Position numbers and translations under genes: made by a program
The notes under the pieces: model-generated
What the model was told of the DNA's origin: nothing
The model's input: only the letters and a program-made list of their open reading frames with translations
Database searches by the model: none
Source: Bryoerythrophyllum caledonicum
Taxonomy: Eukaryota > Streptophyta > Bryopsida > Pottiales > Pottiaceae
Assembly: GCA_963971425.1 (NCBI GenBank)
Contig: OZ020514.1
Coordinates: forward strand, 15,381,218-15,445,217
Length of the DNA stretch: 64,000 nt
Direction: 5' to 3'
Shown: in pieces, positions 27,261 through 36,660 of the stretch
Position numbering within the stretch: position 1 is the stretch's first letter
Layout of the letters: each line of letters starts with the position of its first letter

Positions 27261-27305
27261 CCAAGCAAGGTGGAGCCAGGTACACCCCACCTCATAGCAA
27301 GAGAT

Positions 27306-28046
27306 ATGGCAACGAGACCTTCTTCATACATGCCCATTTGCCCGGTCCTCCCCAAGGATCCACTTGAACTCACGGAGCTCCAAGAGGACCTCCTACGCAT
27401 GAATTGCCTCTCCTTCGTTGAGTTTTGTTGGAGTTTTTGTGTTGATTCTACCATACAAGAAATGCGGAGGAACCCACTACCTCAACCAAAAGGGTACAAC
27501 ATCCGGGCTTGTCCGGACAGGTGGACCATGGGGAGGTGGCAGGAGGTGTATGGATTCCCACCGCAAGGAGGAGGATGGACCAGTTTGAATAAAGAGGAGT
27601 ATGCCAAAGGATGTTTCAGCACCAAGTACGCCAAGAACGGCTATTTGTTACAGGATTGCTCTGACCTGCAGGCCAAACAAGTCTTCGCATTCCTCGTGCC
27701 CATCCTGCACCCCGAAAAGCCTTCCCGAATCACTGTCACCCTCGCCAACACTGTGTATGGATCCTTCCTCGGAGAAAGGATGGTGAATTGGGCCATTATT
27801 CTGAGGGAGGTGGTGCTCAGGTTGGTGAAGGGCATCAACACCGCCAAACAATCCTCCATCTGCCCCTTCTTGATCCATCTCTACCACCACTTCAAGGAGA
27901 CAACTCCCGAGGAAGACATCGTATATGGGACCCAGCTCAGGTTGAAGAAGTTTGAAGGGACAGAGTCGGAGCCCGAGCTAGGATCTGAAGGGGGGAGCAG
28001 TGCATCACAGTCGGAGGAGGAGGCGTTACCACCGCTCAAGCGCTAG
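27306..28046 (+). CDS. ORF A, copy 1: uncharacterised mobile-element protein
   Basis: A 246-codon open frame starting at ATG 27306; an upstream GTG at 27270 is in frame but less likely. The recognisable core is FLVPILHPEKPSRITVTLAN followed by GERMVNWAIILREVV and SSICPFLIHLYHHF. The C-terminus is acidic and Ser-rich. A second copy lies at 43637-44319, with about half of the core positions conserved. The spacing of LxPxxHP, a TLAN-type helix and PxLIxxL resembles the 'putative plant transposon protein' family (Pfam PF20167, Transposase_32) found beside plant retrotransposons; I propose this as a distant relation only. No catalytic residues are evident. ORF B follows 186 bp downstream on the same strand. 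Confidence 0.6.
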   Translation: MATRPSSYMPICPVLPKDPLELTELQEDLLRMNCLSFVEFCWSFCVDSTIQEMRRNPLPQPKGYNIRACPDRWTMGRWQEVYGFPPQGGGWTSLNKEEYAKGCFSTKYAKNGYLLQDCSDLQAKQVFAFLVPILHPEKPSRITVTLANTVYGSFLGERMVNWAIILREVVLRLVKGINTAKQSSICPFLIHLYHHFKETTPEEDIVYGTQLRLKKFEGTESEPELGSEGGSSASQSEEEALPPLKR

Positions 28047-28231
28047 AGACAGAGGCAGGGAGGAGCTCCTGCCACCAAGACCCGTGCGGCAATCCGTGCT
28101 GCAGCCACGGGACCAGCGCATCTCGGAGGTAAGACTTACCCGGCCTCTGAGTTGATAGAAGCACTTCGGGTATATGTGGATGACGTGGATAGGACTTTGG
28201 GACACGTGAGCGGTTTGGTGGGCAATCCTCC

Positions 28232-29308
28232 ATGTCAGAGATTGATTGCTGCCGTCAAGGAGAGAGTTGGAGGGGCTGTGACCTCCGCATCATGGAGCAG
28301 AAGGTCCACCGGCTCATCTTGGACGTGACGAAGATGAAGAGCCGGGCCTTGGAGGCAGAGGGGAGTTGCAGGGAGGCTTTCCTGCAAGCCAATGCCTCGG
28401 CGGCAGCGTTACAGCAGGTGGAGGACGTGTTACACTTCCCAGTGGATGCGCTTGCAAAGGCCAAGATGTTCGATGCCAAGTTGGAGAGAGATGGCCATAT
28501 CTCCAGCAAACGGGTGATTTCTTTCATGGTGGAGCAGATTGTTAAGTTGGAGGAGGCTTATGCTAACATGAGGGTATTGGTGGGCAACCTCACCCACATC
28601 CTCCCCAAGGTTGGGGAGGATCTTGACAGTTTGGGCAAGGATGCAGATTCGGGATCAGATACGGACTCGGGTAGGCAAGGATTGGGTGGCCTAGACATGC
28701 TGAAGAAGGTGGTTGATCTTGGTAGCTCGGACCTTCTCCCACGAGCTCCAGTGATGGGAGTTGCTGCATGTCCTTCTCCTTCGGCGATCACTACTCAGGT
28801 ACAGAGCGGTTGGAAGGAGGACACGGATGTCACGAGGGAGCCTTCACCCAAGACTGGTCCCCGCTCACTCCCTTTTGGAAGCACCGTTCGCGACCCGCCA
28901 ATCGTGGCACCCTTACAGAGAGTGTCTCGCCCAGAGAAGTCGATGAGTGAGAGCTTCGCATACTTGCACATGTCTGTATCAACGAAGGACAAGTCCGGAC
29001 CCATCGCTGCGAAGGAGATCTTCATTGTGACTCCAAGCCTGGTAATAGCCTTTCCGACCCGACCCGAGTTTCACTCGAGCACTACTTCCGTGCTACTCAC
29101 TCCGGGTGGGTTGGATGTCTCTTTGACTTTGGGAGAGACCCTCCCTCATGCGTCCGTGTCCGGATCGGCTTCCCCCTTGTCCGCTGATTTGCTATTTCCC
29201 TTGGCAACTCTTGCGAAGGCCGCATCCAAGTCCACCACGAGCCGGAGTGCCAAGAAGCGGAAGAAGAAGGAAGAGAAGAGAAGACTTGAGGAGTTGACCC
29301 GACAGTAG
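28232..29308 (+). CDS. ORF B, copy 1: coiled-coil protein of the A/B module
   Basis: A 358-codon frame starting at ATG 28232. Residues ~20-150 are Ala/Glu/Lys-rich and likely helical; the family signature is VEDVLHFPVDALAKAKMF followed by a second helix ending LPKVGEDL. The middle is Ser/Pro-rich and probably disordered. The C-terminus is strongly basic (KKRKKKEEKRR), like a nuclear localisation signal. Two other copies exist, at 38809-39519 and 51784-52645, both on the minus strand, sharing the FPVD or QPGD core. It has no similarity that I recognise to a characterised protein. A structural or nucleic-acid-binding partner of ORF A is possible from its linkage, but that is inference. Confidence 0.55.
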   Translation: MSEIDCCRQGESWRGCDLRIMEQKVHRLILDVTKMKSRALEAEGSCREAFLQANASAAALQQVEDVLHFPVDALAKAKMFDAKLERDGHISSKRVISFMVEQIVKLEEAYANMRVLVGNLTHILPKVGEDLDSLGKDADSGSDTDSGRQGLGGLDMLKKVVDLGSSDLLPRAPVMGVAACPSPSAITTQVQSGWKEDTDVTREPSPKTGPRSLPFGSTVRDPPIVAPLQRVSRPEKSMSESFAYLHMSVSTKDKSGPIAAKEIFIVTPSLVIAFPTRPEFHSSTTSVLLTPGGLDVSLTLGETLPHASVSGSASPLSADLLFPLATLAKAASKSTTSRSAKKRKKKEEKRRLEELTRQ

Positions 29309-30610
29309 GGTCAGTATCTTGGTTTGTAGGTCACTGTTCATTCGCGGACTAGGCCCTGGTTTGACTATGGAGTTGACTTGGTTTGCCTTGGAAGTTGTGT
29401 TTAGATGCTTTTTGACTTGACGCGTAGAGTTGGTGGGATGGCGGCTGCGCCGTCAATGGTAGTTAATGCCGCCCTGTTTAGTTAGATGGCATCCTTTGCT
29501 TTCGACATTAGTGTGTGTTTGCTGCAGTATAAGTGGGGAGCCTCTTGGCACCTCTCTTCACTGCTTGATATGTGTAATTGCTTTCAGTTTAATTCTAAAC
29601 CTACGCTCTACGGAAACCTTCCATGGTTGGAGAGCTCGGATTCCATACATGACTGTGAGTGCCATCTCAAGTAGTCCACTCTTCAAGTCCGTACTAACCG
29701 TCAAAGTCATTGTTTCCTTGTTCCATCAAGTAGAGTTAGTTCGTGTAGATGGGAATAATAGGTGAGATGTTTAGGTGGTTAGTTGGGCATGACTTTAACT
29801 CTGACACGTGCAATTGTTTCCTTGTTCCATCAAGCAGAGTTAGTCCGGGTGGATGGGAATAACAGGTGAGATTGTAAAGTGATTAGGGAAGGACAAGGGG
29901 GGAGTGATTGGTGAGGGAGGAGTCTCGGTGCACCTTGTGTGACCTATCGGTGGCGGATGTAGCCGGTTGTGAGGGCGTGGTTAGATTTTTTCTACACTAA
30001 CCTTTGGTCAGACGGTTGATTCATAGGAGCATTACTGAACCTTAAAACATTAAGTCTAATTTCAGTCTTTTCCTTTGTGCGGATGTCTATTGGTGAGGAC
30101 TGAATCCGAACTATGGATTAAGGATTGAATAGGACCTGGTTTGATCCCTTGTGCGGATGTCTATGTGGTTATAACTAGGAACTACTTTAACAGCTCAGAT
30201 TACCTTGAGAGAATGAAGGAAAGCTTACTATCCTCCTTTGTGCGGATGTCTATTAGAGGTGAGGAAAGAAGGACGTTGTTCTCTAAAGGAAAGGAGTAGA
30301 GTCGGTGGTTCCTTGTGCGGATGTCTATGCGGACCCCCTAGGTAAAGCTCTTTTAGCTGTTTTGAGGTAAAGGAAGGACTACTAATTCAAATGGTAGGTA
30401 GGAAAACTACGTGGCCACCACGAGAGTTACACAAGTCCTAAAGGCCAAGGGCCTAACCCCCTCACGGGATTAATACAGTGAAACCAGAACCATCCCAAGT
30501 TAGCGAATTAGGAGTCGACGGAAAGGAGGTTAGGAAGGATATATAGTCGTTACTTGTGTCAAACACTAAAATCTTTATGAGTCCACGGAGCAATCGTCCA
30601 TGGAGATATA
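29260..30610 (+). repeat. Left arm of a large imperfect inverted repeat
   Basis: The end of ORF B and its downstream tail recur in reverse complement at 31200-32190. Paired points: 29290 with 32170, 29640 with 31825, 29860 with 31580, 30560 with 31240. The arms are visibly diverged, and the left arm carries an extra ~350-bp block (about 30000-30400) without a partner. Confidence 0.8.
30073..30331 (+). repeat. Four dispersed copies of TTGTGCGGATGTCTAT
   Basis: The 16-mer TTGTGCGGATGTCTAT occurs at about 30075, 30150, 30235 and 30313, spaced 75-85 bp, while the sequence between the copies is not obviously repeated. This could be a protein-binding motif or the remains of a degenerated tandem repeat. 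Confidence 0.7.
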
Positions 30611-30715
30611 CCCTCTCCAGATACTTATGTACTCCGGATGTCCATAGTGTACATGGATGTCGTAGTACGTGTTGGCAACTATTCACATCTTAACACAAAG
30701 ATACCCTTAAGGTAA

Positions 30716-30730
30716 TCGTTCCCACAGAGA
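30716..30730 (-). other. Conserved TCTCTGTGGGAACGA word, copy 1 of 3
   Basis: On the minus strand this reads TCTCTGTGGGAACGA and continues into a longer match with 33981-34050 (…TATCTTTGTGTTAAGATGTG). A third copy is at 50598-50612. It lies downstream of A/B-module tails in the orientation of the module, so it may mark a terminal region of this element family. Confidence 0.55.
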
Positions 30731-30884
30731 ATCACCGAGAATTACAACGACTAACAACTCATCTATATGTACACCAGGTTACCTATATCACAATAATTAC
30801 ATCAAAAGAAGGAGAAGGGTTAGATTACAACGCCGGAGCGTTTATCTACAGCCACCATCCCGCTCTCCGTACGAGTGCTTCCCT

Positions 30885-31115
30885 TCGGGTAGGGACCTTC
30901 GGGTAGGGACCTACCTCGTTGGAAGGTAGGGACCTTCGGGTAGGGGCCTACCTCGTCGGAAGGTAGGGACCTTTGGGTACGGACTTACCTCGTTGGAAGG
31001 TAGGGACCTTCGGGTAAGGACCTACCTCGTCGGAAGGTAGAGACCTTTGGGTAAGGACCTACCTCGTCGGAAGGTAGGGACCTTCGGGTAAGGACCTACC
31101 TCGACTTAGTCCCGG
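30885..31115. repeat. Tandem ~44-bp unit with internal dyad (GGTAGGGACC...)
   Basis: About five copies of a unit made of GGTAGGGACCTTCGGGTA and GGACCTACCTCGTCGGAA. Each contains GGTAGG and CCTACC in opposite orientation, so single strands could form serial hairpins. It sits in the loop between the two inverted arms. Confidence 0.8.
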
Positions 31116-31199
31116 TTAAGGGAAGGGGGGGTTATCTTTACAGCTATATAGACTATAGACATCCGGGGTACACGAGTACCCGGATACAGATTATATCAC

Positions 31200-32190
31200 C
31201 ACGGATGGTAGTCCGTGGGCTCGTAGAGATTTTAGTGTTCAACACAAGTAACAGCTACTCTACCTCCCATTCTCTCCTTCTAACTTTACTCACTCACTTG
31301 GATGGTTATGGTGTTACTGAGATCCCCCGAAGGGATGTTAGACCCGTGTTTCCCAAGGCTGCGAGCGGCGTAATGTAAGTGAGCAAGGGGCCTACCCACC
31401 CACTATTCGTCCTCCTCCCAGTCTCCCTCCACCTCCAATGCAGCTGGAAGTGGGATGTTTCAGGGAATGACATGAGTCTTCACAACCGACACCAACCGGT
31501 ACGCCGGAAGGTCACTCAAGACTCACTTATGACCCTCATACATCCGTCACTCCCCCCCTCGTCCTTCCCTAGACACGTACAATCTCACCTGTTATTCCCA
31601 TCCACCCAACTAATCTACTTGATGGAACAAGGAAACGATTGTAACGGTTAGAGTTGGAGTCACGCCCCTACTAGCTATCTTCTCACCTCACCTATAATTC
31701 CCACCCACCCAGACTAATCTACTTTGATGGAACAAGGAAACAGTGATTAGATAGTTAGTATAGACTCGAGGAGTGGACTACTTGAAATGGCACTCACAGT
31801 CATGTATGCAATCCGAGCTCTCCAACCATCGAAGGTCTTCTCAGAGCGTAGGTTTAGAATTCAAGTGAAAGCAAATACACACATCAAGCAGTGAAGAGAG
31901 GTGCCAAGAGACTCCTCACTTATACTGCCAAGAACACATACAAACGCCAAAAGCATAAGATGCCTTCTAACTAAAAATGATGGCATTAATTACCCTTGGC
32001 GGCCACCGTCCTACCTACTCAACGTACCAAGTCAAAAGGCTTCTAAACACAAATTCCAAGGCAAACCAAGTCAAATCCAAGTTCAAATCGGGGCCTAATC
32101 CGCTAATGAATAGTGACCTACGGAACAAGATTCCAGGCCTACTTCTGAACCAACTCCTCAAGTCTTCTCTTCTCTAGCTCGGAACCCGCT
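31200..32190 (-). repeat. Right arm of the inverted repeat (tail of element 2)
   Basis: Reverse-complement partner of 29260-30610, including the last ~10 codons' worth of ORF B-like sequence near 32165-32180. The two arms enclose a ~590-bp loop. Shared phrases on opposite strands include TTCCTTGTTCCATCAA and GAGAGCTCGGATT. Confidence 0.8.
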
Positions 32191-32199
32191 CAGCTCGCA

Positions 32200-33340
32200 C
32201 CTCTCGTCTCGCATCTCCGCTCAGCTGGCTTGGTTCTCTTGTCTCGAAATTTCTGTCTCGTGTTCCGGTCTCGTGTCTCGGTCTTGCGTCTCGCGTCTCA
32301 GGTTCGCGTCTCGGACTTCTATCTTGGCCTTCCGTATCGCGTCTCCATCTTGCGTCTCGCGCCTCTGTCTTGCGTCTCGCGTCTCGGGTTCGCATCTCGG
32401 TCTCACGTCTTGGTCTCGGATTTGCGTCTCGGGTTCGCGTCTCGGACTTCTGTATCGCGTCTCTGTCTTGCGTCTCGCGTCTCGGGTTCGCATCTCGGGT
32501 TCGCGTCTCGGACTCGGGTTCGCGTCTCGGGTTCGCGTCTCGGACTTCTGTCTCGGGCTTCCATATCGCGTCTCCGTCTTGCGTCTCGCGCCTCTGTCTT
32601 GCGTCTCGCGTCTCGGGTTCGCATCTCGGTCTCACGTCTTGGTCTCGGGTTTGCGTCTCGGGTTCGCGTCTCGGACTTCTGTATCGCGTCTCTATCTTGC
32701 GTCTCGCGTCTCGGGTTCGCGTCTCGGGTTCGCGTCTCGGACTCGGGTTTGCGTCTCGGTCTCACGTCTTGGTCTTGGGTTCGCGTCTCGGGTTCGCGTC
32801 TTGGACTCGGGTTCGCGTCTCGGGTTCGCATCTCGGTCTCACGTCTTGGTCTCGGGTTTGCATCTCGGGTTCGCGTCTTGGACTTCTGTATCGCGTCTCT
32901 GTCTTGCGTCTCGCGTCTCGGGTTTGCGTCTCGCGTCTCGGGTTCGCGTCTCGGGTTCGCGTCTCGGACTCGGGTTCGCGTCTCGGGTTCGCGTCTCGGT
33001 CTCACGTCTTGGTCTCGGGTTCGCGTCTCGGACTTCTGTCTCGGGCTTCCGTATCGTGTCTCCGTCTTGCGTCTCGCGCCTCGGTCTTGCGTCTCGCGTC
33101 TCGGTCTTGCGTCTCGCGTCTCGGGTTCGCATCTCGGTCTCACGTCTTGGTCTCGGGTTTGCGTCTCGGGTTCGCGTCTCGGACTTCTGTATCGCGTCTT
33201 TGTCTTGCGTCTCGCGTCTCGGGTTCGCGTCTTGGGTTCGCGTCTCGGTCTCACGTCTTGGTCTTGGGTTCGCGTCTCGGACTTCTGTCTTGGGCTTCCG
33301 TATCGCGTCTCTGTCTTGCGTCTCGCGCCTCTAGACGTCT
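32200..33340. repeat. CGTCTCGGGTTCG minisatellite, open in several frames
   Basis: Roughly 1.1 kb of short units, mostly CGTCTCGGGTTCG with CGTCTTG, CGTCTCGCG and CGGACTTCTGT variants. Because the units have no stop codons, all three plus-strand frames and one minus-strand frame stay open for more than 300 codons. No protein domain appears; this is non-coding repeat expansion inside element 2. Confidence 0.9.
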
Positions 33341-33707
33341 CCTCTTTCCTCCGTAGACTTCCGGCTCGTAGGTTCCTTCTCTGGACTTTACTCATGGTCC
33401 GTCCTCGAAGATGCTGGCCTACTACCTAGTTCGTTGATTTGTACCCATGGGCTTGGCCCTTAAACTCGAGTCTTTAGGCTTGGATCCTTGAGCTTGGGCT
33501 CGGGTCGGTATGGGTTGGGTTAAGGTGCGGGCTCGGGTCAGTATTTATCCCCCTTAGCATTTTGTAAGCACTCTCTATTTTCCTTATCCTAATACTATCT
33601 AAGGATTAACACTTAGATTCGCCCTAACCTTTCCACCTACTATTTTCTGTATTTTAACCTCTTCTATATAACTAACATAATTTTAAAAAAAAATTCATGG
33701 TACGACA

Positions 33708-36660
33708 ATGGGTGTATAGTTGCTCCTCCACAAGGACCAAGTGGGTTTCCGCCGTGGGTATCCGCCGTGGGTTTCCGCCGTGAATTTCTGCCGTGGTTTC
33801 CGTCGTGGATTTTTGCCAAAGGAGGAAAGCCCTTCCCTAATGGTAAAGGGAAGGATTGTTGTAGATAAGACCAACATGTATGATATAACCTTGTTTTTTG
33901 TTATGTTTGTGTATCTATCGTGGTATGTTTAACATTGTGTAGCTTTAGGACTGTTATTAATCATTGTAGTTCTCGATGATTCTCTGTGGGAACGAATACC
34001 TTAGGGTATCTTTGTGTTAAGATGTGAATACTTGCCAACACGTGCTACAACATAATCCTACACCTTGAAAGAGTTAAAAAGGTCGCAGCCGGTTTACCGG
34101 TCTTCACAATCTACCGGGAACTTGTCCCGGTAAACCGATCACACAAGCCTGGGTTTCAACTACAACCACACCCAATTAATCAAACCAAGAAGATACAAGA
34201 CTCACAACAAGTTAGTATTAAGCAAATCCTATGAGCAAGACAACCTTCCACGGGGATCGTCGGAACTCGTCCACTACAACGGTAATAATCTCGGAATTTT
34301 CCGGACTCAGGCTTAGCTGGGATGTCTCCCGGTGTACCGAGAGAAGGGGGATGTCACCCCCTTCTCCCCACCAATCCGAATATTTTCCACTTAAGGGAGG
34401 CTATCATGAATAGCCGGGGGCTTCCCGGACCCCCATCCGTTAAAGCAACTCTTCCCGGTCCCATCGGCAAAAAGTCTAGAGCATAAGTCCCAAACCTCAC
34501 TTTATCTATTTAACCCGGATATTCTAGCCCCTTGGGAAGTCTCTACTCACACTCAATCACATAATACACAACAAGTCACAACCTTGCACACCTAGCAAAG
34601 ATACACTAGGAGGACTCAACTCTCTCCCGGTCTACTCACACAAGCTCAACAAAGACTCTAGACACAAGCAATGAAGGCAAGACACGAGCACATCAACAAA
34701 GAGAAGAGTACTTAACACAAGAACACAAAAGCCCAAGGCCCTTAAGTACACAAAGGCTACTAGCTACCCTCCGAAATTAGATCCCCAAAAGGTAGAAATG
34801 GCATCTAAAGAGTGCACTAAAGTCAATAGCTACCCTCCAAATTAGATCTCCAAAAGGTGGAAATGACATCTAGAGAGTGCACTAAAGTCAATAGCTACCC
34901 TCCAAAAGTAGACCCACTAAAGGATAAAACGGCATCTAGATTCTACAATCAAAGGTAGCCTAGTCACCGGCGGATTATCGGTAGACCGGTAAACCGGAGA
35001 CTCCCGATCCTGGGACCGGTGAATCTTTCACTAACAAAAGTAAGTAGCCGGAGAAACTACTCAAGTGGTAGTGACCGGGTGCGCAATGGGGCCCCATCGA
35101 CATCACTACTCTCACCCTAGTGTTTAAATCTAGCAACTTAAAACAACATCCCACCAACCGGTGGGATAAATCAACAATATAACACAACATATAACAAGGA
35201 CTCAACCTGAAGACTTTTCTGATTGATACGTATAAGGATTGTTACTACGATTGGAAGTACCCGCATGGTCAAGCGAATCCCCCGGGAGGTGAGATGTGTC
35301 AACCGGGAGGTCTACCAGTGGATTAGGAATATCCACCTGGAGGTCTACCGGTGGAATGGGGATATCCACCGGGAGGTTGGGTGTATCTATAGATACACGC
35401 GGAGTCTCCTTAAGGTCAATTAGTATGATCACAGAGGATTCCACCAAGGACTCCGGGGTTGAGGATGGGAGGTCTACCGGTTCCTTCCCGGTAGGAGTTA
35501 CTGGGAGGTTTCTTTCTCTTTTGTAGACCTTCACACTCCACTCTTTGGAGGATGGAAAATCCACTCGACTCACCGGTAGAGCCATGTTGTCCGGGGTGGA
35601 CAAAATCCTCAAAATGCATGTACTTCCACCAATCTCCCTATTAACTTGTCACAAACTCCGGTCCGGCCCGGAAACACAAGTCTACCGGTCAACCGGTAAA
35701 CAACTCCAGAATACCTTGCTAGAATATGTGGATATAGGTGTCTCACATATCTAGCAACATACTAACAACACAAGGTCACATAAAACCGTAACAAAGAGAG
35801 GACTTGGGAGACAATGACTTAGAAAGAGGTTTTATTCCGGTCGACCGGGAAGACCAGGAAAAGTATAGGAAAAGTGGACAAGACCTAAAAATGATAGGAG
35901 GATGGAGAAAACTCAAAAGAACGACTTGCCGCAAGGCTAGGACAATTGACAACAACTAATATAGACTGCCCATGTATACAACACAATAGGGTCTAGATAG
36001 AGTCCCCTCACGGAACTTTTTCTCTACACCGGGGAGGATGTTATAGGGGAGTCACCCCGGTAGAAAAGAGAGGAAAAAACTCACAAACAAGAATTTTGCA
36101 CAAACAAAAGAAACCCAACATAGGCAAGAATCACCTTTGTTTATCCACTACTCGTCGCACCCGCGATCTCCTTTCTTTGTCTCTTGTATCTTCTCGCTTT
36201 GGCCACGAATCTCCTCCACTTCCACAAATCCTAGAAATCTCCACCACCTCCAACAAACCCTAGCTTGCGCTACCTCCTCTTCAAACCCTAGCTTGCGCAC
36301 ACTTCTTCCTCCAAACCCTAGCTTGTACCACCTCCTCTTCCAAAACCCTTGTTGCATCTCCTTCTTTTCACTTCCTTGACTACTTCTTCAAACCCCAACT
36401 CCAAAAAATGACCAAATAGAGGGAGAGGGAGAACATATGAGAGCAAGAGAACTAGAGAGGGAGATAGAGGAGAAAAATTGAGGGGGGGGAGACAAGATTG
36501 TAGAGAAGGAGGGAGAGAGACGATAGTTCCTGGAGGAGAAAAAAGTTCCTGGACAGAAAGGGAAAATTTCGGGATGGGAACTGTTGGAGGGCGGCTAGAG
36601 CTACCCGGGTACCTGGATATCAGCACATATCCGGGTTGGTACCCACGCTAGTTCATACCC
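33708..36660. other. Non-coding ACCGG-rich region with short tandem repeats
   Basis: I see no gene. The second copy of TCTCTGTGGGAACGA is at 33981-33995. From 34085 on, ACCGGT/CCGGTAAACCGG words are frequent. A ~66-bp unit (ATAGCTACCCTCC...) is repeated three times at about 34757-34945. A ~27-bp unit with GGTCTACCGGTGGA is repeated at about 35255-35390, which creates a Pro/Val/Asp-rich minus-strand frame at 35202-35612 that I do not accept as a gene. Three AAACCCTAGCTTG boxes occur at about 36245-36330. Purine-rich sequence follows to 36600. Confidence 0.5.
33742..33818. repeat. 15-bp tandem repeat GTGGGTTTCCGCC
   Basis: Five or so degenerate copies of GTGGGTTTCCGCC(GT), just outside the right end of element 2. 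The unit becomes more diverged toward 33815. Confidence 0.75.

Larger units (their letters stand above)
25621..33707. mobile_element. Tail-to-tail pair of related A/B-module elements
   Basis: The left edge begins TGTCGTACCA on the plus strand at 25621; the right edge begins TGTCGTACCA on the minus strand at 33707. An A-rich/T-rich run follows both, and then similar leader sequence. The left element continues through a purine-rich minisatellite, ORF A, ORF B and a tail. The right element runs leftwards through a minisatellite directly into the very end of ORF B and the same tail. TG-type starts of this kind resemble plant LTR starts, so these may be non-autonomous LTR-element relatives; I could not see reverse transcriptase or integrase in them. 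The pair is treated as a fossil; the right copy is clearly incomplete. Confidence 0.5.

Noticed and set aside
28046-28231. A splice donor (GGAGGTAAGA near 28127) joining ORF A to ORF B
   Set aside because: The word fits a donor, but no convincing acceptor and no transcript evidence support it.
32230-33429. A 399-codon Arg/Ser/Leu-rich frame and two overlapping plus-strand frames plus a minus-strand one
   Set aside because: All derive from the CGTCTCGGGTTCG minisatellite, which lacks stops; several overlapping frames cannot all be genes and none shows a domain.
35202-35612. A 136-codon minus-strand Pro/Val/Asp-repeat frame
   Set aside because: The repeats match the ~27-bp GGTCTACCGGTGGA tandem unit, there is no recognisable domain, and the surroundings are non-coding.
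36240-36335. Interstitial telomeric repeat
   Set aside because: AAACCCTAG occurs as isolated boxes separated by ~40 bp of other sequence, not as a CCCTAAA tandem array.
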